Shown here: positions 1 through 9,956 of the stretch, piece after piece
How the letters are laid out: every line of letters starts with the position of its first letter
Numbering within the stretch: position 1 is the first letter of the stretch
Origin: Symbiodinium natans
Taxonomy: Eukaryota > Sar > Dinophyceae > Suessiales > Symbiodiniaceae
Assembly (NCBI GenBank): GCA_905221605.1
Contig: CAJNDS010002091.1
Location: 1,468,001 to 1,532,000, forward strand
Length of the DNA stretch: 64,000 nucleotides
Direction: 5' to 3'
Translations under genes and position numbers: made by a program
Notes under the pieces: generated by a model
The model's input: only the letters and a program-made list of their open reading frames with translations
Databases searched by the model: none
What the model was told of the DNA's origin: nothing

Positions 1-129
1 ACAAAAAGAAAAACACCGGCGCCTGCCACAAACATTCCGACTGACCATCTCCTCTGGAAAGCTGGATCGCTCCATGGATCCAGGGCCCACCGCCACAGAT
101 CTGCAATAGGCCTCCTCTCGCACTCGAAG

Positions 130-950
130 AGAACAAGCGCATAAACTGCACAGATAGATGACACACAAACGCATCATGTTTTTTTTTGAAAATCTCGTTC
201 CACCTCGAGGCTTTCTTTGGCCAAGTTCATGGAATGCAGAACGCAGGTGAGGTGATAGAGGAGCACGAGGAAGATGGTGAGGAAAACAATGACAGGGCCT
301 GCGGCTGTCAAGCTCAAAGACTGTAGCGGTTTTCTCCACCTTCACAGCAGAGAGGATAAAAATAGAAACAGAAACAGCCTGTCGAGAGCAGGTTGTACAT
401 CCACCTCCCCGACCCGGCCGCAACGAGCCTGCAAAATGAGTCAAGTGACTCAGCTGAAAGCCGAGCTGCGCAACTGCATCACGAACCGGCCTCCCATCAC
501 CTTAGGCACAAGCCAACCATGCCCGAGCATGAAAGGGGAGCAGAGTGCTCGAACCCCGGAAGATGCGCGTTCCCGATTGCAAGCACCGCCCACCTTGTTC
601 CCAAATGTCGCTCACGATCCGAACAATGAAAAGAAGCAGCCTCAAGTGGGCGCATAAGCATGGTAAGTCAACGCTGTCATCTGCCTCATGCGGCTCGAAT
701 ATCTGGGCAGAGAACAGCAGCACCAAGAAAAACACATGGCGTGCGTTGAAAGGAAGCCCAAAGAATCTCGCGGCAAGCGCCCTGCCAGTGCAATCGCGAC
801 AACATATACATGGTTTTGTTAGATATGGGCCGCTTCTGCCTTGTGATCATCGTAAGCACACACAGCACGGCCACCGACGTATAGACCTTGGAGTGCCAAT
901 GAACATGCCATCCTCTCGGCAAGCTATTCAGGGCATTGTCAGATGTATGG
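130..950 (-). CDS. Exons of an unassigned multi-pass membrane protein
   Basis: Read on the minus strand, this stretch holds several hydrophobic, exon-like pieces: SVAVLCVLTMI near 870, HVFFLVLLFSAQIF near 730, LLLFIVRIVSDI near 640 and VIVFLTIFLVLLYHL near 270. The last is followed by a charged segment (NLAKESLEVERDF). These look like separate membrane helices joined by short polar loops, split over exons in different frames. I do not recognise the family. An ion channel or transporter is possible, but nothing in the sequence decides it. The gene may begin or continue outside the window. It lies on the same strand as all the recognisable genes to its right. Confidence 0.35.
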
Positions 951-1199
951 AGGGGTGTTTAGTGGGGAGCTTTTGGTCCTGAGAAGCTAAGCTGGTCTCA
1001 AGCCAGCTCGCTCGAAGACATTGACCCTTTTGCCGGCCTGCCCAAAACAGTCCACGTGGCCCGCGCCTTCATTTCCATAAAATCGGAGAGCTCTCTATTA
1101 AGGGCGATGGTTTGTTTGTCCGGTTTGGGTCCACCACGCAACCCCCCCCCCCGGGTAGCAATTTCTCCCGCAGCCCGGACACAGCACACCCCCCTAAGA

Positions 1200-1720
1200 T
1201 TATGAATTACATAGTTAGAAGAATAAAGCTCATTTGAGCCCGAATGCTCAGAGAATAAAACTCACACGAACTCGAAAAATCAGAAGCGTTATCACGGCAA
1301 TAATACTTGATATAATAACAGTTATAGGAATAGTAATCATCAGCCGACAAGTACGAACGGTAAGGGGAATGGCAAGAGCAGAAGTCAGAATAAGAGCAAT
1401 AGAATAGTAATAGGAATAGACATCGTAACAGCACCAATAACAGCAACAACAGCCACAGCGAAAATGAAAACTATAATAAGCGAATGCTAGTTGCAATGAT
1501 TCTTTCTACATGAGTACAAGTAAGAAGATCAGCAGGCACTATTTGTGCGACTAGTAAGCACAGGAGTAATATGTGTAATGATAAGTGTCATATTTATCTG
1601 AGTAATAAGAGCAATACTTGTGAGAATAAGCTTACGAACCTGAAAAAGCAATAAAGAGATGCAGCGGCACGTCGTAGTGATCAACGGTGATTGCAATATT
1701 GAAATTCATCATGGCAAGGG
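1200..1720. other. A-rich low-complexity stretch, no gene seen
   Basis: The stretch is rich in AATA, ATAA and AGCAATA-type triplet steps and is much more AT-rich than its surroundings. Open frames across it encode only Tyr/Ser-rich low-complexity peptides, so I regard them as chance. It is preceded by a short poly-C run near 1141-1152. Confidence 0.5.
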
Positions 1721-1894
1721 GAACCTTCAAATAACAAGAGTCATCTGCAGAAAAAAACGCGAGAATAAATGGAAATAGTAAGGCCGTCAGTGTCACGTCG
1801 AGTTGCAGTCTGATACTTACACAACAGAGAACAGGCCCGGACGAGGGCCCCTGAACCGCAGCATAAACGGGGGGCCGCGGGGGGGGGGCTGTGC

Positions 1895-2035
1895 AACACT
1901 CGCACTGTTCTGCCAGGACACTGCCGCCAGGGCTTCGCCGGCTCGAACGACGTCCACGCTGTTCTCGTGGCTTTGGGAGCTATCATAGTAGCTGCCGCTG
2001 CTTTCCACCAGTAGGCTGATCTCCATCTGCTCCAC
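1895..2035 (-). CDS. Probable coding exon, unassigned
   Basis: The minus-strand frame reads QMEISLLVESSGSYYDSSQ and then a short acidic/alanine-rich stretch ending near VSWQNSASVAQ. Past that it becomes Pro/Gly low complexity, so the exon probably ends near 1895. Composition and absence of stops suggest real coding sequence, but no domain is recognisable. It could be a 3' exon of a gene that continues towards 2.6 kb. Confidence 0.3.
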
Positions 2036-2275
2036 ATGCTAGCACACAACAACCACAAGCTTCTAGCATACTGTGGCATTGGTGCTTGCGGGTTGTCGTG
2101 GCTCTTTAAACGCCAGCAGTTCAACTGGTCATGGGCTTGCTTGCTGGGATCACGGTTGGTCTGCTGTCAGTGGCACCTCGTTCATAAACAGAGAGCCAAG
2201 CTTCAGCCGATCAAGCTTTGAATATGCGTTCAGGTCAAGTTGCTTTCGCGAAGAAAAGCATTTCTTCCACAGGTC

Positions 2276-2587
2276 CTAGACTACTACTGTATGAGGAACC
2301 CGGGCACCACACAGACCACATGTGGGCACTTGGCTAGCGCAAGTATCAAGGCTTGAGCGGAGCTTGGCAAAAGCCCAGGAAGTCTTCGTTATCTGCGATG
2401 CCGTGGACCTTGCGACGCGGATCCTCGGTCCATGGTACATGACCAAGCACATTAACGCCTCATGTCTCTGAGGTGCCGTCTGCGAAGCTTGGACTAAGGA
2501 TTGCAACAATGAGTCGGGCCTCGGCAGATGCAAGTTAAGCCACCAGCCGTCAGTGTCCCCAGCATGGATGCCGAGTCGAGGACCCAA
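2276..2587 (-). CDS. Possible C-terminal exon, unassigned
   Basis: An uninterrupted minus-strand frame of 103 codons ends with a Cys-x2-Cys pair (CGLCGARVPHTVVV) just before its stop. The part after about residue 50 (ARSTASQITKTSWAFAKL) reads like coding sequence and the earlier part less so. No family is recognised. It lies just downstream of the NRPS-like gene on the same strand and could be one of its later exons or a separate gene. Confidence 0.2.
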   Translation of the reverse strand: MGPRLGIHAGDTDGWWLNLHLPRPDSLLQSLVQASQTAPQRHEALMCLVMYHGPRIRVARSTASQITKTSWAFAKLRSSLDTCASQVPTCGLCGARVPHTVVV

Positions 2588-2650
2588 ACTTCAGCTTGCC
2601 AGACCACCGGCCAGCCTTAGTCAAGTCAAGGAGTCTGCGAATTTCTCGGC

Positions 2651-2698
2651 GTGCTACGGCGTGCTACGGCGTGCTGCGGCGTGCTACGGCGTGCTACG
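2651..2698. repeat. 10-bp tandem repeat (GTGCTACGGC, about 4.8 copies)
   Basis: The unit GTGCTACGGC is repeated head to tail with one substitution in the third copy. It sits about 40 bp beyond the stop codon of the NRPS-like reading frame. Confidence 0.9.
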
Positions 2699-2738
2699 TT
2701 TACTTCGGCCTTCTTCACCTGTGAGCAAAGCCTGATCC

Positions 2739-5438
2739 TCAGCAAGCCCAACAACGCCACAACATGCAGCACCACAGAATGGAGCACCTGCATGCCCTGG
2801 AAAGTGCCTTGCCCACCCTTTTTGTTTCTTTTGGAAAGTGTGCCCTCTTGTCGTCTGCCAAGTCCTTGTAAAAGAACGCAGGCGCCAAAGGCCAGCACGC
2901 AATGCGGGGGTTCCAGAGGTCGAGGCCCATGTTCCAACAAGCCGCTTTGGCAGCCGGGTTGAGGCAGACCGCCTCCAGCCTTGCAGCCCCGACTTCCATC
3001 GCCCAGGTTTCAGCAAAGTCAATCAAAGTCTTGGCCGCTCCCTGGTTCCGTGCTGATGGGATCACGGCAGCGTGCCACAAGGACGCGACTCTGACTGCTC
3101 GTCCTCGCTTCCGACAACAGCCTACTCCTGACGTTTTTGGATTGTTGCGGCTGATGCTTACCCGCACACACGCCACGCCAAGCACGCCGCTCTGGTCGGC
3201 ACCCGCTGTGGCATGGCAAAGCCTGGGACGCTCTACTACAAGAACAGCCGCAGGATGCAGAGTCGATTTCTCCCATCCTCGTGGAGACAACTCACCCACA
3301 TGCACGTCGTAGGCCAGAATGCATCTTGCCAGTAGCCAGTGCAAGAAATGCTGGAGCATGACCAGAAAAGCATACCCTGCCGCAGCCCTCAGGCCAATGT
3401 CATGCTGCAAGCTTGCCAGGCTCCAGTCCGATCTCACAAGACCAAGCAGAAGAGCAGAAGTTGCCACCCACGCTGGGGGACCGGTCAGCAAAACCCAAGT
3501 AGTTTGGGGCACCATCTCCAGCAGATGATGATGTGCATTCCAGAGCCTGGCCAAGGCTTGACAGTCCGCGTCTACCGCCAACCGGGCATGGAACCTCTGA
3601 AACTTCTGCCTACAACTGCTCGAACCGCTCGGATCGCTCGGATCGCTCGGACCGATCGGACCGCCTGGACCGCTCGACGTCTTCGTTGTCCGCGTCTTGT
3701 GGGCAGGGCCTTCTTTGGGCCGAAGTCCAGCTGCCAAAGACAACTGCGCGGTGGTAGCTTGGGGAAGAAGCCAAACTGGCAGGACGAGCCCAAAAAGTTC
3801 TGACAGGCGTCCCTGCAAAAAGGCCGTCGATACGGAGTCCAAACCGAGGCTCTCCAAAGGAAGGTCATCCGAAACCGCATCTTCTTGTGGAAGCGCTGCT
3901 GCCACTGCTGCTCGCATCTCAGCCAAGGTATTGCTCCCTGCCGGGAGCCCATCCAGGGTCTTGGCCTCGTCGACCGCCGGAGAGTCCGGAAAGCATGTGT
4001 CAGTCGACATGCCTCTCTCCACAGCCTCAACATCACTGCCGCATCGCATAGAAGCATTCAAGCGTCGTATCAGGTGCTTTGCCACGCCGTCGCCGATAAG
4101 CTCCGGATGATAAACGAAAGTTATGTCAGCAGCGTCGCCTGAGAGAAGATGAAGCTCCAGGTCTGCAAAGCTGCTTTTGAACTTAGGGCCACAAGCAGTC
4201 TGGACCGCGGCATCCAACCCGAAAGCTTGCGTTCCTTCGAGATGAGGCCGGTGTCGCCAGTCGTAGAAAACGTCGTACAGAACCTCTCGCGATCCCCCTC
4301 GATCGACCCCCTCGCGTTGTAACAGCCCGGCAATCTCTTTCATTGGGGCAGCACCGTCGCGCCTGGCGGACTGCAGCTCTGCATGCACCTCCTGAACTGC
4401 CTGGAACAATGCAATCTCAACAGGCATGCCCAAGCAGACCAGCAGCATGTTAGTGCAGCAGCCCACGATCTCCAGGCTAAGTCTGCAAGAATGCGGTACA
4501 CCAAAGACAAGTCGCTGTCGCCAGCTGCGAAGCTGGAGCATGAACATGGCCAATACAACCTCCAACGGGGTCACGTGCCATGATGTGGCTGTGCCCGCTA
4601 ACGACTTCATGGCATCAGGGTCTATTCGAACATGTTCCGCAGCGTACCCACTCATTGCAGATGTGCACAGCCTTGGCTCGTCCCTCGGAAGGACAAAACC
4701 ACGTAACCTATCAACCCTCCGCATTATGGCAGAACTCCAAAGACCTGAAGAGGCTGCACGTCTTTGCCATTCAGCAAAGTCTGCCCTATCGAGGTTCACA
4801 GTTGGAAGACGCACGCTCTTGTCAAGCGACTGCTTGAGCAGGGAGCAGAGCTCGTGAAGCAGAGCTTCTATGGACCAGGTATCCAGCAGAACCGGGTGCG
4901 CAACAAGCCCGACGATCAGCTTGGAAGCAAGAACTCGGATACTAATCCTCACCGGTGGATCGCCTAAAGGCCCCACAGGTTCTCGCATCTCGGACTCTGG
5001 GAAACCCTGCTCAGAGCTGGCTAAACAAAACATGGGCTCCATCTTGTAAGAAGCCTGGAAGCCTGAAGAACATGCCCGTTCTTTGAAGTACGTCCTGCAC
5101 GCCAGATGCCGCTGCAGAAGTTCTCTCAAGATGGCTTGCCATTCAAGAGCTCCGGGGTGGTCCACGGAGTCCACACCAGGGACCCCAAATGAGAACTCTG
5201 CCAGCCAGTAGTGCTGTGGCTGCTGGGCCCAGTGGCAATGCTCTAAGAAGCCCTCTTCTAGGAATGAGACAACCGTGGGAGCTGGCACCCAAAGGGGCCG
5301 GGAAATAAGTTGCGGCCAGCAGGACCGAACTTCAAGCATCTCCTCCTCTGCGGCTGCTTCGTGCATGCTGGATATTTCTTGGCTGGATCCCTGCATTGCG
5401 ACATCTGGCAAGGCAGATCCTGCACAAACTCCAGACAT
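2739..5438 (-). CDS. NRPS-like protein: condensation domain, carrier protein, membrane segments, NAT8-like N-acetyltransferase
   Basis: The frame is open to 6236, but coding character starts after the ATG at 5438, giving about 899 residues. Residue numbers below count from 6236. Domains in order: (1) an NRPS condensation domain, about 290-760. It opens at WAQQPQHYWLAEF, has the core motif HPVLLDTWS at 447-455 where HHxxxDG is expected, ADFAEWQ (C4-type) near 485-491, and VGCCTNMLLV (C5-type). (2) A carrier protein with the phosphopantetheine site LGLDS, Ser801. (3) A Gly/Ser/Pro/Asp linker from a 9-bp repeat. (4) Two hydrophobic segments (WVATSALLLGLV and YAFLVMLQHFLHWLLA). (5) A GNAT acetyltransferase with acetyl-CoA loop VIPSARNQGAAKTLI and a MGL end, laid out like NAT8/NAT8L. 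Known: C domains form amide or ester bonds on carrier-bound substrates, and NAT8 enzymes N-acetylate amines. Inferred: a membrane-anchored carrier protein whose amine is acylated or acetylated. No adenylation domain is visible nearby. The second catalytic His is replaced by Pro, so condensation is doubtful. Confidence 0.8.
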   Translation of the reverse strand: MSGVCAGSALPDVAMQGSSQEISSMHEAAAEEEMLEVRSCWPQLISRPLWVPAPTVVSFLEEGFLEHCHWAQQPQHYWLAEFSFGVPGVDSVDHPGALEWQAILRELLQRHLACRTYFKERACSSGFQASYKMEPMFCLASSEQGFPESEMREPVGPLGDPPVRISIRVLASKLIVGLVAHPVLLDTWSIEALLHELCSLLKQSLDKSVRLPTVNLDRADFAEWQRRAASSGLWSSAIMRRVDRLRGFVLPRDEPRLCTSAMSGYAAEHVRIDPDAMKSLAGTATSWHVTPLEVVLAMFMLQLRSWRQRLVFGVPHSCRLSLEIVGCCTNMLLVCLGMPVEIALFQAVQEVHAELQSARRDGAAPMKEIAGLLQREGVDRGGSREVLYDVFYDWRHRPHLEGTQAFGLDAAVQTACGPKFKSSFADLELHLLSGDAADITFVYHPELIGDGVAKHLIRRLNASMRCGSDVEAVERGMSTDTCFPDSPAVDEAKTLDGLPAGSNTLAEMRAAVAAALPQEDAVSDDLPLESLGLDSVSTAFLQGRLSELFGLVLPVWLLPQATTAQLSLAAGLRPKEGPAHKTRTTKTSSGPGGPIGPSDPSDPSGSSSCRQKFQRFHARLAVDADCQALARLWNAHHHLLEMVPQTTWVLLTGPPAWVATSALLLGLVRSDWSLASLQHDIGLRAAAGYAFLVMLQHFLHWLLARCILAYDVHVGELSPRGWEKSTLHPAAVLVVERPRLCHATAGADQSGVLGVACVRVSISRNNPKTSGVGCCRKRGRAVRVASLWHAAVIPSARNQGAAKTLIDFAETWAMEVGAARLEAVCLNPAAKAACWNMGLDLWNPRIACWPLAPAFFYKDLADDKRAHFPKETKRVGKALSRACRCSILWCCMLWRCWAC
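3618..3679. repeat. Imperfect 9-bp tandem repeat inside the NRPS-like gene
   Basis: CTCGGATCG-type units repeat about six times. On the minus strand they encode the Gly-Pro-Ser-Asp-rich linker between the carrier protein and the membrane/acetyltransferase part. Unit length is a multiple of three, so copy-number change would lengthen the linker without breaking the frame. Confidence 0.8.
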
Positions 5439-6281
5439 AGACACTGAGGAATAAGGCAAGCCTTCACATCCAAGGAATGCATTTAAGCAGAGTGGAAGGG
5501 AGCAGCTGTGACACTCGAGCACAACGCGAGAGAAGACAAGCCTTCCAACTGTGGAATCAACATAATCAACAATCGCCCTCCACATGCAAAGAGAATCCCT
5601 CCAAAACCCTCCACTTAGAGCCCATGAGGCGGCCCTGTTTTGCATTAGCTCCCTGCGCTCCCTGCAAGCAACAGCCTTGGCTCCTTGCACACGTTCAAAT
5701 GAACTTCCTGCAATGTTCTGTGTTCTGTGCCGGGAGTACAAATGTTCCACTATGCGTTTTGAGGCTGTGTGCCCAGCTAGAAGTAGAAAGACAGTAGATA
5801 GGAGATGGATAGATGGATAGGTAGGCAGGCAGTCAAGAGTAGGAAGATAGGTGGATAGGTGCATAACACAAACTGACTGATAAGCGCATGTCATGGACAC
5901 AGACGTCAGCGAGGATGAGTTGAAGGGGGGACAGCCAGGGTACGGGGATGCGACAGAAGCAGCGACAACTTCGCAAGTCATGCAACTGAGACAGCAGAGG
6001 GTCCCGTGTATCACAAGCGTTCGGCACGGCTTCACTACCACTTCACACACACACACACAGAGTATTTCTTCCATCGTATGCAACACAAAACTGTGCTGGT
6101 GGAGCCAAGGTGTCACGACTACCGCTGGCCTAACAGGATGAAACAACGTGAAACAATTTGCAGCGGGCAACTGTACCTTTTGCCACGCAGCAGCGAAAGC
6201 CGAAACCGATGCCCGCTGACAGACATGACTCGACAAGAAGAAGGTTCAGGAGGGTTCAGGCTCAGGACATCTGATGCGTAG
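5439..6281. other. Interval between WD40 gene stop and NRPS-like start; GATA-type microsatellite
   Basis: The minus frame stays open here, but the peptide is low in coding character and crosses a GATA/GATG-type microsatellite (about 5790-5870, read as HLSTYLPTLDCLPTYPS) and a short CA run near 6048-6059. The interval should hold the 5' end, promoter and possibly first introns of the NRPS-like gene. No TATA-like element or spliced-leader acceptor could be placed with confidence. Confidence 0.4.
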
Positions 6282-8992
6282 TCAAAGGGCATCGACTGAT
6301 CCATCACGCTGCCACAGCTGAAGTGTGCCATTCTCAGCTCCGAGGACGTAGATGCCATCGTGGCCGGCGCAACAGAGAGTTTGAACCTGCACGATCACTC
6401 TTAAACAAACGCTCAGAGCAGCAAGCTTCAAGAAATGGCCATCACCCGGCCTTGCACCTTTCCAAGGCGTGCCAATACTTCTTGAGGATGAAGTTGGGCA
6501 GGGTTATGGAGCTGACTTGGCCTTTTGCATGGCCACACAGAACTCTTGGACCCGACTCCAAGCCGGCCTCGCAGCGCGAGAAATGCGCAGCTTTGCAAGA
6601 AAAGGCAAGCAGAGGCAGACTAACCCCATGCTAAAGTCAGGAGCCAGGTCTCTATGCAGAGCACAGGTCCAGCAGGCAGTGCTGGCTGCTTGTGCTTCAT
6701 AGCGCCCAGGCCATCGAAGATGCACATGCTGCCATCGGCATACACGACAATCCTTCGGCGGGAACTCAACATGTCAGAGCCTGGCTGCTTCGGGGACTGG
6801 TTAAGTGCCAGCAAGCTTCATGTGGCCTTCGAACTGCAGGAGTCCTGGCCAGGGATTGTAAATTCAGCCCATCAGGGGACACTCCTCACCCTGCCTGAAA
6901 CAAACTTCCGTGGCTCCAGGTGCTTGACGACTTTTAACGTGGCCAACTCGACCTCAAAACGTCATCTCCAACATACTGCGTGTCAAGGTGCCCAGGAGCA
7001 AAAAGAAAAGAAAAACATACTGCACGAAAAAGTACTTTGTCTACTCATATGCCAGTATACGAATATAAGCCATACAGTATACAAATATGACAAAATACAT
7101 GTGCAACGACAACAAATAGTATTGTCAAAAAAGACTCCCAAACATGTAGACACCAAGGCTCCAGTGCCACTCCCGAGGTGCCCCCGACCCAGAGCCCTTC
7201 GCCAAGTACCGAGAGCGACGTCACGGCCCCGGAGATGCCCTCGTCGATGGCATGCGTGCCTCGTCTTAGGGTTTAGGGTTTAGGGTTTAGGGTTTAGGGT
7301 TTAGGGTTTAGGGTTTAGGGTTTAGGGTTTTTTTTTCGCTCCCGCATGGCTGGCCGAACCGCAGGCAGAGTTTGATGGTTTGTAGTGCGACTTGGTAAAA
7401 CCCCGATCCGTAGGTCATAATTCTGACCTCGACCGAATAAAAAGCCTGTATCTCTGCACTGTGTTTTGGGCGGGATTTGAAAAACCAGCAGGGTCCATCT
7501 TCCCCCGCTTCGCATTCAGGGTCCATCTTCCCCCGCTTCGCATTCAAGAAACAAACCCTAAACCCCACCAAACCAACCTAAACCCAAAACACTGACAACG
7601 CGAAGCAAGGAAAGCGATCCAGTGCATGTTGCTCCAGCTACTACACCTTTTTCCACAACAACACCGCACTTACCACTAAAACAGACTAACCCCCACGCGG
7701 TTTAGATTTTTTTTGCCACCCGCCTAGCAGACCCCAAAGGGATCACTCCGCAGGGAACAGTCGTGGGCATACGTGGTTCATGAGGCAAAAAGGGCCCCGA
7801 TGCAGCCCAACAACCCTGCCCAAGGCACAAACCCAACCAATCAACCCCGTACAATCACAAGTGGGAACCACAAAGGGCCAGGGTAATGCGGGGCTGCTAT
7901 CCAAGCCTGGCACTTCGCTCCTCGCACCTCTTCAGGTGCTCCAGGACCGGCGCCGCGTTTGAAACACAAAAGAAGGCTGGGCAGATGGTACGGTGTTACG
8001 CGCCTCGCCCTCTCTCCGAGTGAGACGTTTCCCAAGTTCTCCCGCACATCGCATCAGCATGCCACTGGGTCGAGAAGTAACAGATGAACCGCCAAGAACA
8101 TCACTAATAACCCCAACATCATCCCCCCGGCAGGCCAAAAGTGCAGGGCATGCTCACGCTCACGCTCCCCAGTCTTGCAACTCGAGGACGTGTTAATTCC
8201 GGGGGCGAACTCGCTACCACCGCACGAACCAAAACACCCAGGACAGCAATCCACAAACAGCTGAGCACACCACTACCTTACGTCCGCCCCCTTCCTCCCA
8301 GTCCTCGATTTCGCCTACTTACTTGCATCCCCACTCCCTACTCTCCGGGACTCTACTCAAAACGTTGCACGTTCACGTCCCAGCTGCCGGAAACGAGGGA
8401 CAAGCCCACTTTGTGGCGTACCAACAGTTAGAACCAAGACACGGTTTAGAGTTTAGGGTTTAGGGTGCAGGGTTTTTCTTCCCCACCCATCTCGCAGGGT
8501 CCGGGGATTTTCTTCCCACCCGCCTAGCAGACCCCCTCTGGGTTTCTGAGCAAGCACCTTCGGGATCAGACAAAGAAGCAGCACAATAGAAGAAAAGCTA
8601 CCTAGCATCTCCTGGATGCGGCTTGATCCCCGCCGGTTTTTGTCCGAGCCAAGCTGCATTCAAACGTCTGCGTGTGCACGTTCATTTGCCAGCATCTGAC
8701 TGAGCCATCAGAGGCCCCTGAAAGGAGCACATGCTCGTGCGTCATGAGACAGCCAACACGCTTTGTGTGGCCCCTCAGTACCGTCTCCGCGCCCGTCTTC
8801 ATGAAGCCCTGCCGCGAGACGACTCAAGGAATAATTCACGTGTTCCAAATGTTCCCCAAAACGTGCAATCCATTTTCAGGACGAGCCTTGATGGTCCCAT
8901 CTCCAAGCCCACAGAACAACCAGTCTCCGGCGCTAATGAGGCACCAGCAAACGTCTCCAAGTGGCACTTCCAGTTCTGCAGCGAGCTCGAAC
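6282..8992 (-). CDS. WD40 beta-propeller protein resembling CCCH-WD40 (ZFWD) proteins
   Basis: At least four minus-strand exons carry WD40 blades. About 8992-8839: VPLGDVCWCLISAGDWLFCG followed by GDGTIKAR. About 8806-8647: LRGHTKRVGCL, LLSGASDGSVRCW, then TQTFEC. About 6768-6640: RIVVYADGSMCIFDG. About 6405-6282: GHDGIYVLGAENGTLQLW, ending at TGA (6284-6282). A small piece, LQFEGHMKLA, near 6860-6815 may be another exon. The blade order, the phrase with TxxFE after the second blade and the end in a GTLQLW blade match the C-terminal propeller of plant ZFWD proteins, which are CCCH-zinc-finger RNA-binding proteins. I did not find the CCCH finger. An Arg/Gly-rich frame at 9609-9956 may be its N-terminal exon. 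The intron between 6.8 and 8.6 kb contains TTTAGGG repeats. The stop lies about 840 bp upstream of the NRPS-like start, same strand. Confidence 0.7.
7266..7327. repeat. Interstitial telomere-type array, (TTTAGGG) about 8.9 copies
   Basis: Eight perfect TTTAGGG units from 7272 to 7327 follow a partial unit at 7266-7271 and run into a T-tract. TTTAGGG is the plant-type telomere repeat also used by dinoflagellates. The array lies inside an intron of the WD40 gene, so it is interstitial rather than a chromosome end. Confidence 0.95.
7490..7545. repeat. 28-bp perfect tandem duplication
   Basis: The unit beginning AGGGTCCATCTTCCCCCG is present twice, at 7490-7517 and 7518-7545, with no differences. 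Sequence just after it (near 7555-7590) contains degenerate CCCTAAA and CCTAAACCC motifs. Confidence 0.9.
8443..8470. repeat. Degenerate telomere-type repeat
   Basis: The stretch reads GGTTTAGAG TTTAGGG TTTAGGG TGCAGGG, about four units of a TTTAGGG-like repeat with decay at both ends. It lies about 1.1 kb from the main array in the same intron. Confidence 0.8.
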
Positions 8993-9109
8993 TTACCAGA
9001 CGTTGCCTTGTTGACCTTCCACCTCTCGATGCGGAGAGCGAACGAAGCTATCTACTCTCTGATCTCCGACCCCAATCTAAGAACTGAGCTATGTGCTGGG
9101 TGCGGAAGG

Positions 9110-9370
9110 AACATCTGGGATTGGGTACTCCAAGGATACTCCGTGAGATGCCCCCCGAGATTCTCTGCAGGACTCTCTCTGCGGGAGTTCGAGAAATGCT
9201 CTGGCCGGGTTGGTGGGATTTGGTGGGATTCTCGAGGCAATTCTTAGGGGCGGCGAAGCATTCTCTGAGGGATTATTGCTCTGCGGGATTCTCTCGGCCT
9301 TGGGGTGGGCACTCCGATACGGGATGCTTTGAAATCTGTGGGATACTCCGCTGCGCAAATCTGCGGCACT
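9110..9370. repeat. Degenerate minisatellite based on GCGGGATTCTCT
   Basis: Variants of TGCGGGATTCTCT, GGGATACTCCG and GAGATTCTCTGCAGG recur at irregular spacing through this interval. Copies are too diverged for an exact unit length. It lies just upstream (minus sense) of the first recognised WD40 exon. Confidence 0.5.
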
Positions 9371-9608
9371 CTTTGTGGGCGTGGCTACCAGGTTCACTTC
9401 AGGAACAAAGGGAAAGAGCATGCCCAGCAGGCCGTTCTAGCTATTGACTATGGCCTCTTCAAGGTTTTGTCGCGGGAGGCTGTGTAGATGCAGTCTGCTG
9501 CCATGACGATGGACATCACGGCGTCGCCATGCGCTTTTTCAACTTCGGAATGCCGAAACATTCCATCTTCTCCTGTCGCGTCGCATGTCAGCAACACTTT
9601 ACCAGTGG

Positions 9609-9956
9609 CTACCAACTATAAGACCGGTTTACAAGAGAATGGACTTGCAGAGCACAAGTGCCATCCAAGCATCTGACTTCCGTCTGAACAGAGGCCGGCA
9701 AAGGACCCGCATTCGTTCGCCCGTTGTTCCGCCTCCGGGCTCCACCTTTGTTACCTCGGCCTCCGCCTCGGGATGGCTTCTCCTTCTGTCGCCGAACGAC
9801 ACCTCGCGACAGTCTTAAACCACGGGATGTGCCAAAGTATGAAAACATGGCATCCACCGCAGATTCCACACCTGGAGTAGGGTGGCCGTGCGGATGGCGG
9901 CCATCTGGTTGCTGGCCTCTGCCTCTTCCTCTGTGGTCATCCACCCCCCGGGTCAC
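9609..9956 (-). CDS. Arg/Gly-rich frame, possible N-terminal exon of the WD40 gene
   Basis: This 115-codon minus-strand frame is rich in Arg, Gly and Asn, with RGRGRGQQ near its start and SRGGGRGNKGGARRRNNGR in the middle. Such RGG-type tracts are common in RNA-binding proteins, and CCCH-WD40 proteins often carry them near the N-terminus, which would fit the WD40 exons downstream. It could equally be low-complexity sequence of no function. No CCCH finger could be seen in any frame nearby. Confidence 0.25.
   Translation of the reverse strand: MTRGVDDHRGRGRGQQPDGRHPHGHPTPGVESAVDAMFSYFGTSRGLRLSRGVVRRQKEKPSRGGGRGNKGGARRRNNGRTNAGPLPASVQTEVRCLDGTCALQVHSLVNRSYSW

Noticed and set aside
5439-6236. 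N-terminal 266 residues of the NRPS-like frame as real protein
   Set aside because: The frame is open, but the peptide crosses a GATA-type microsatellite and a CA run and lacks coding character; a start at 5438 is more likely.
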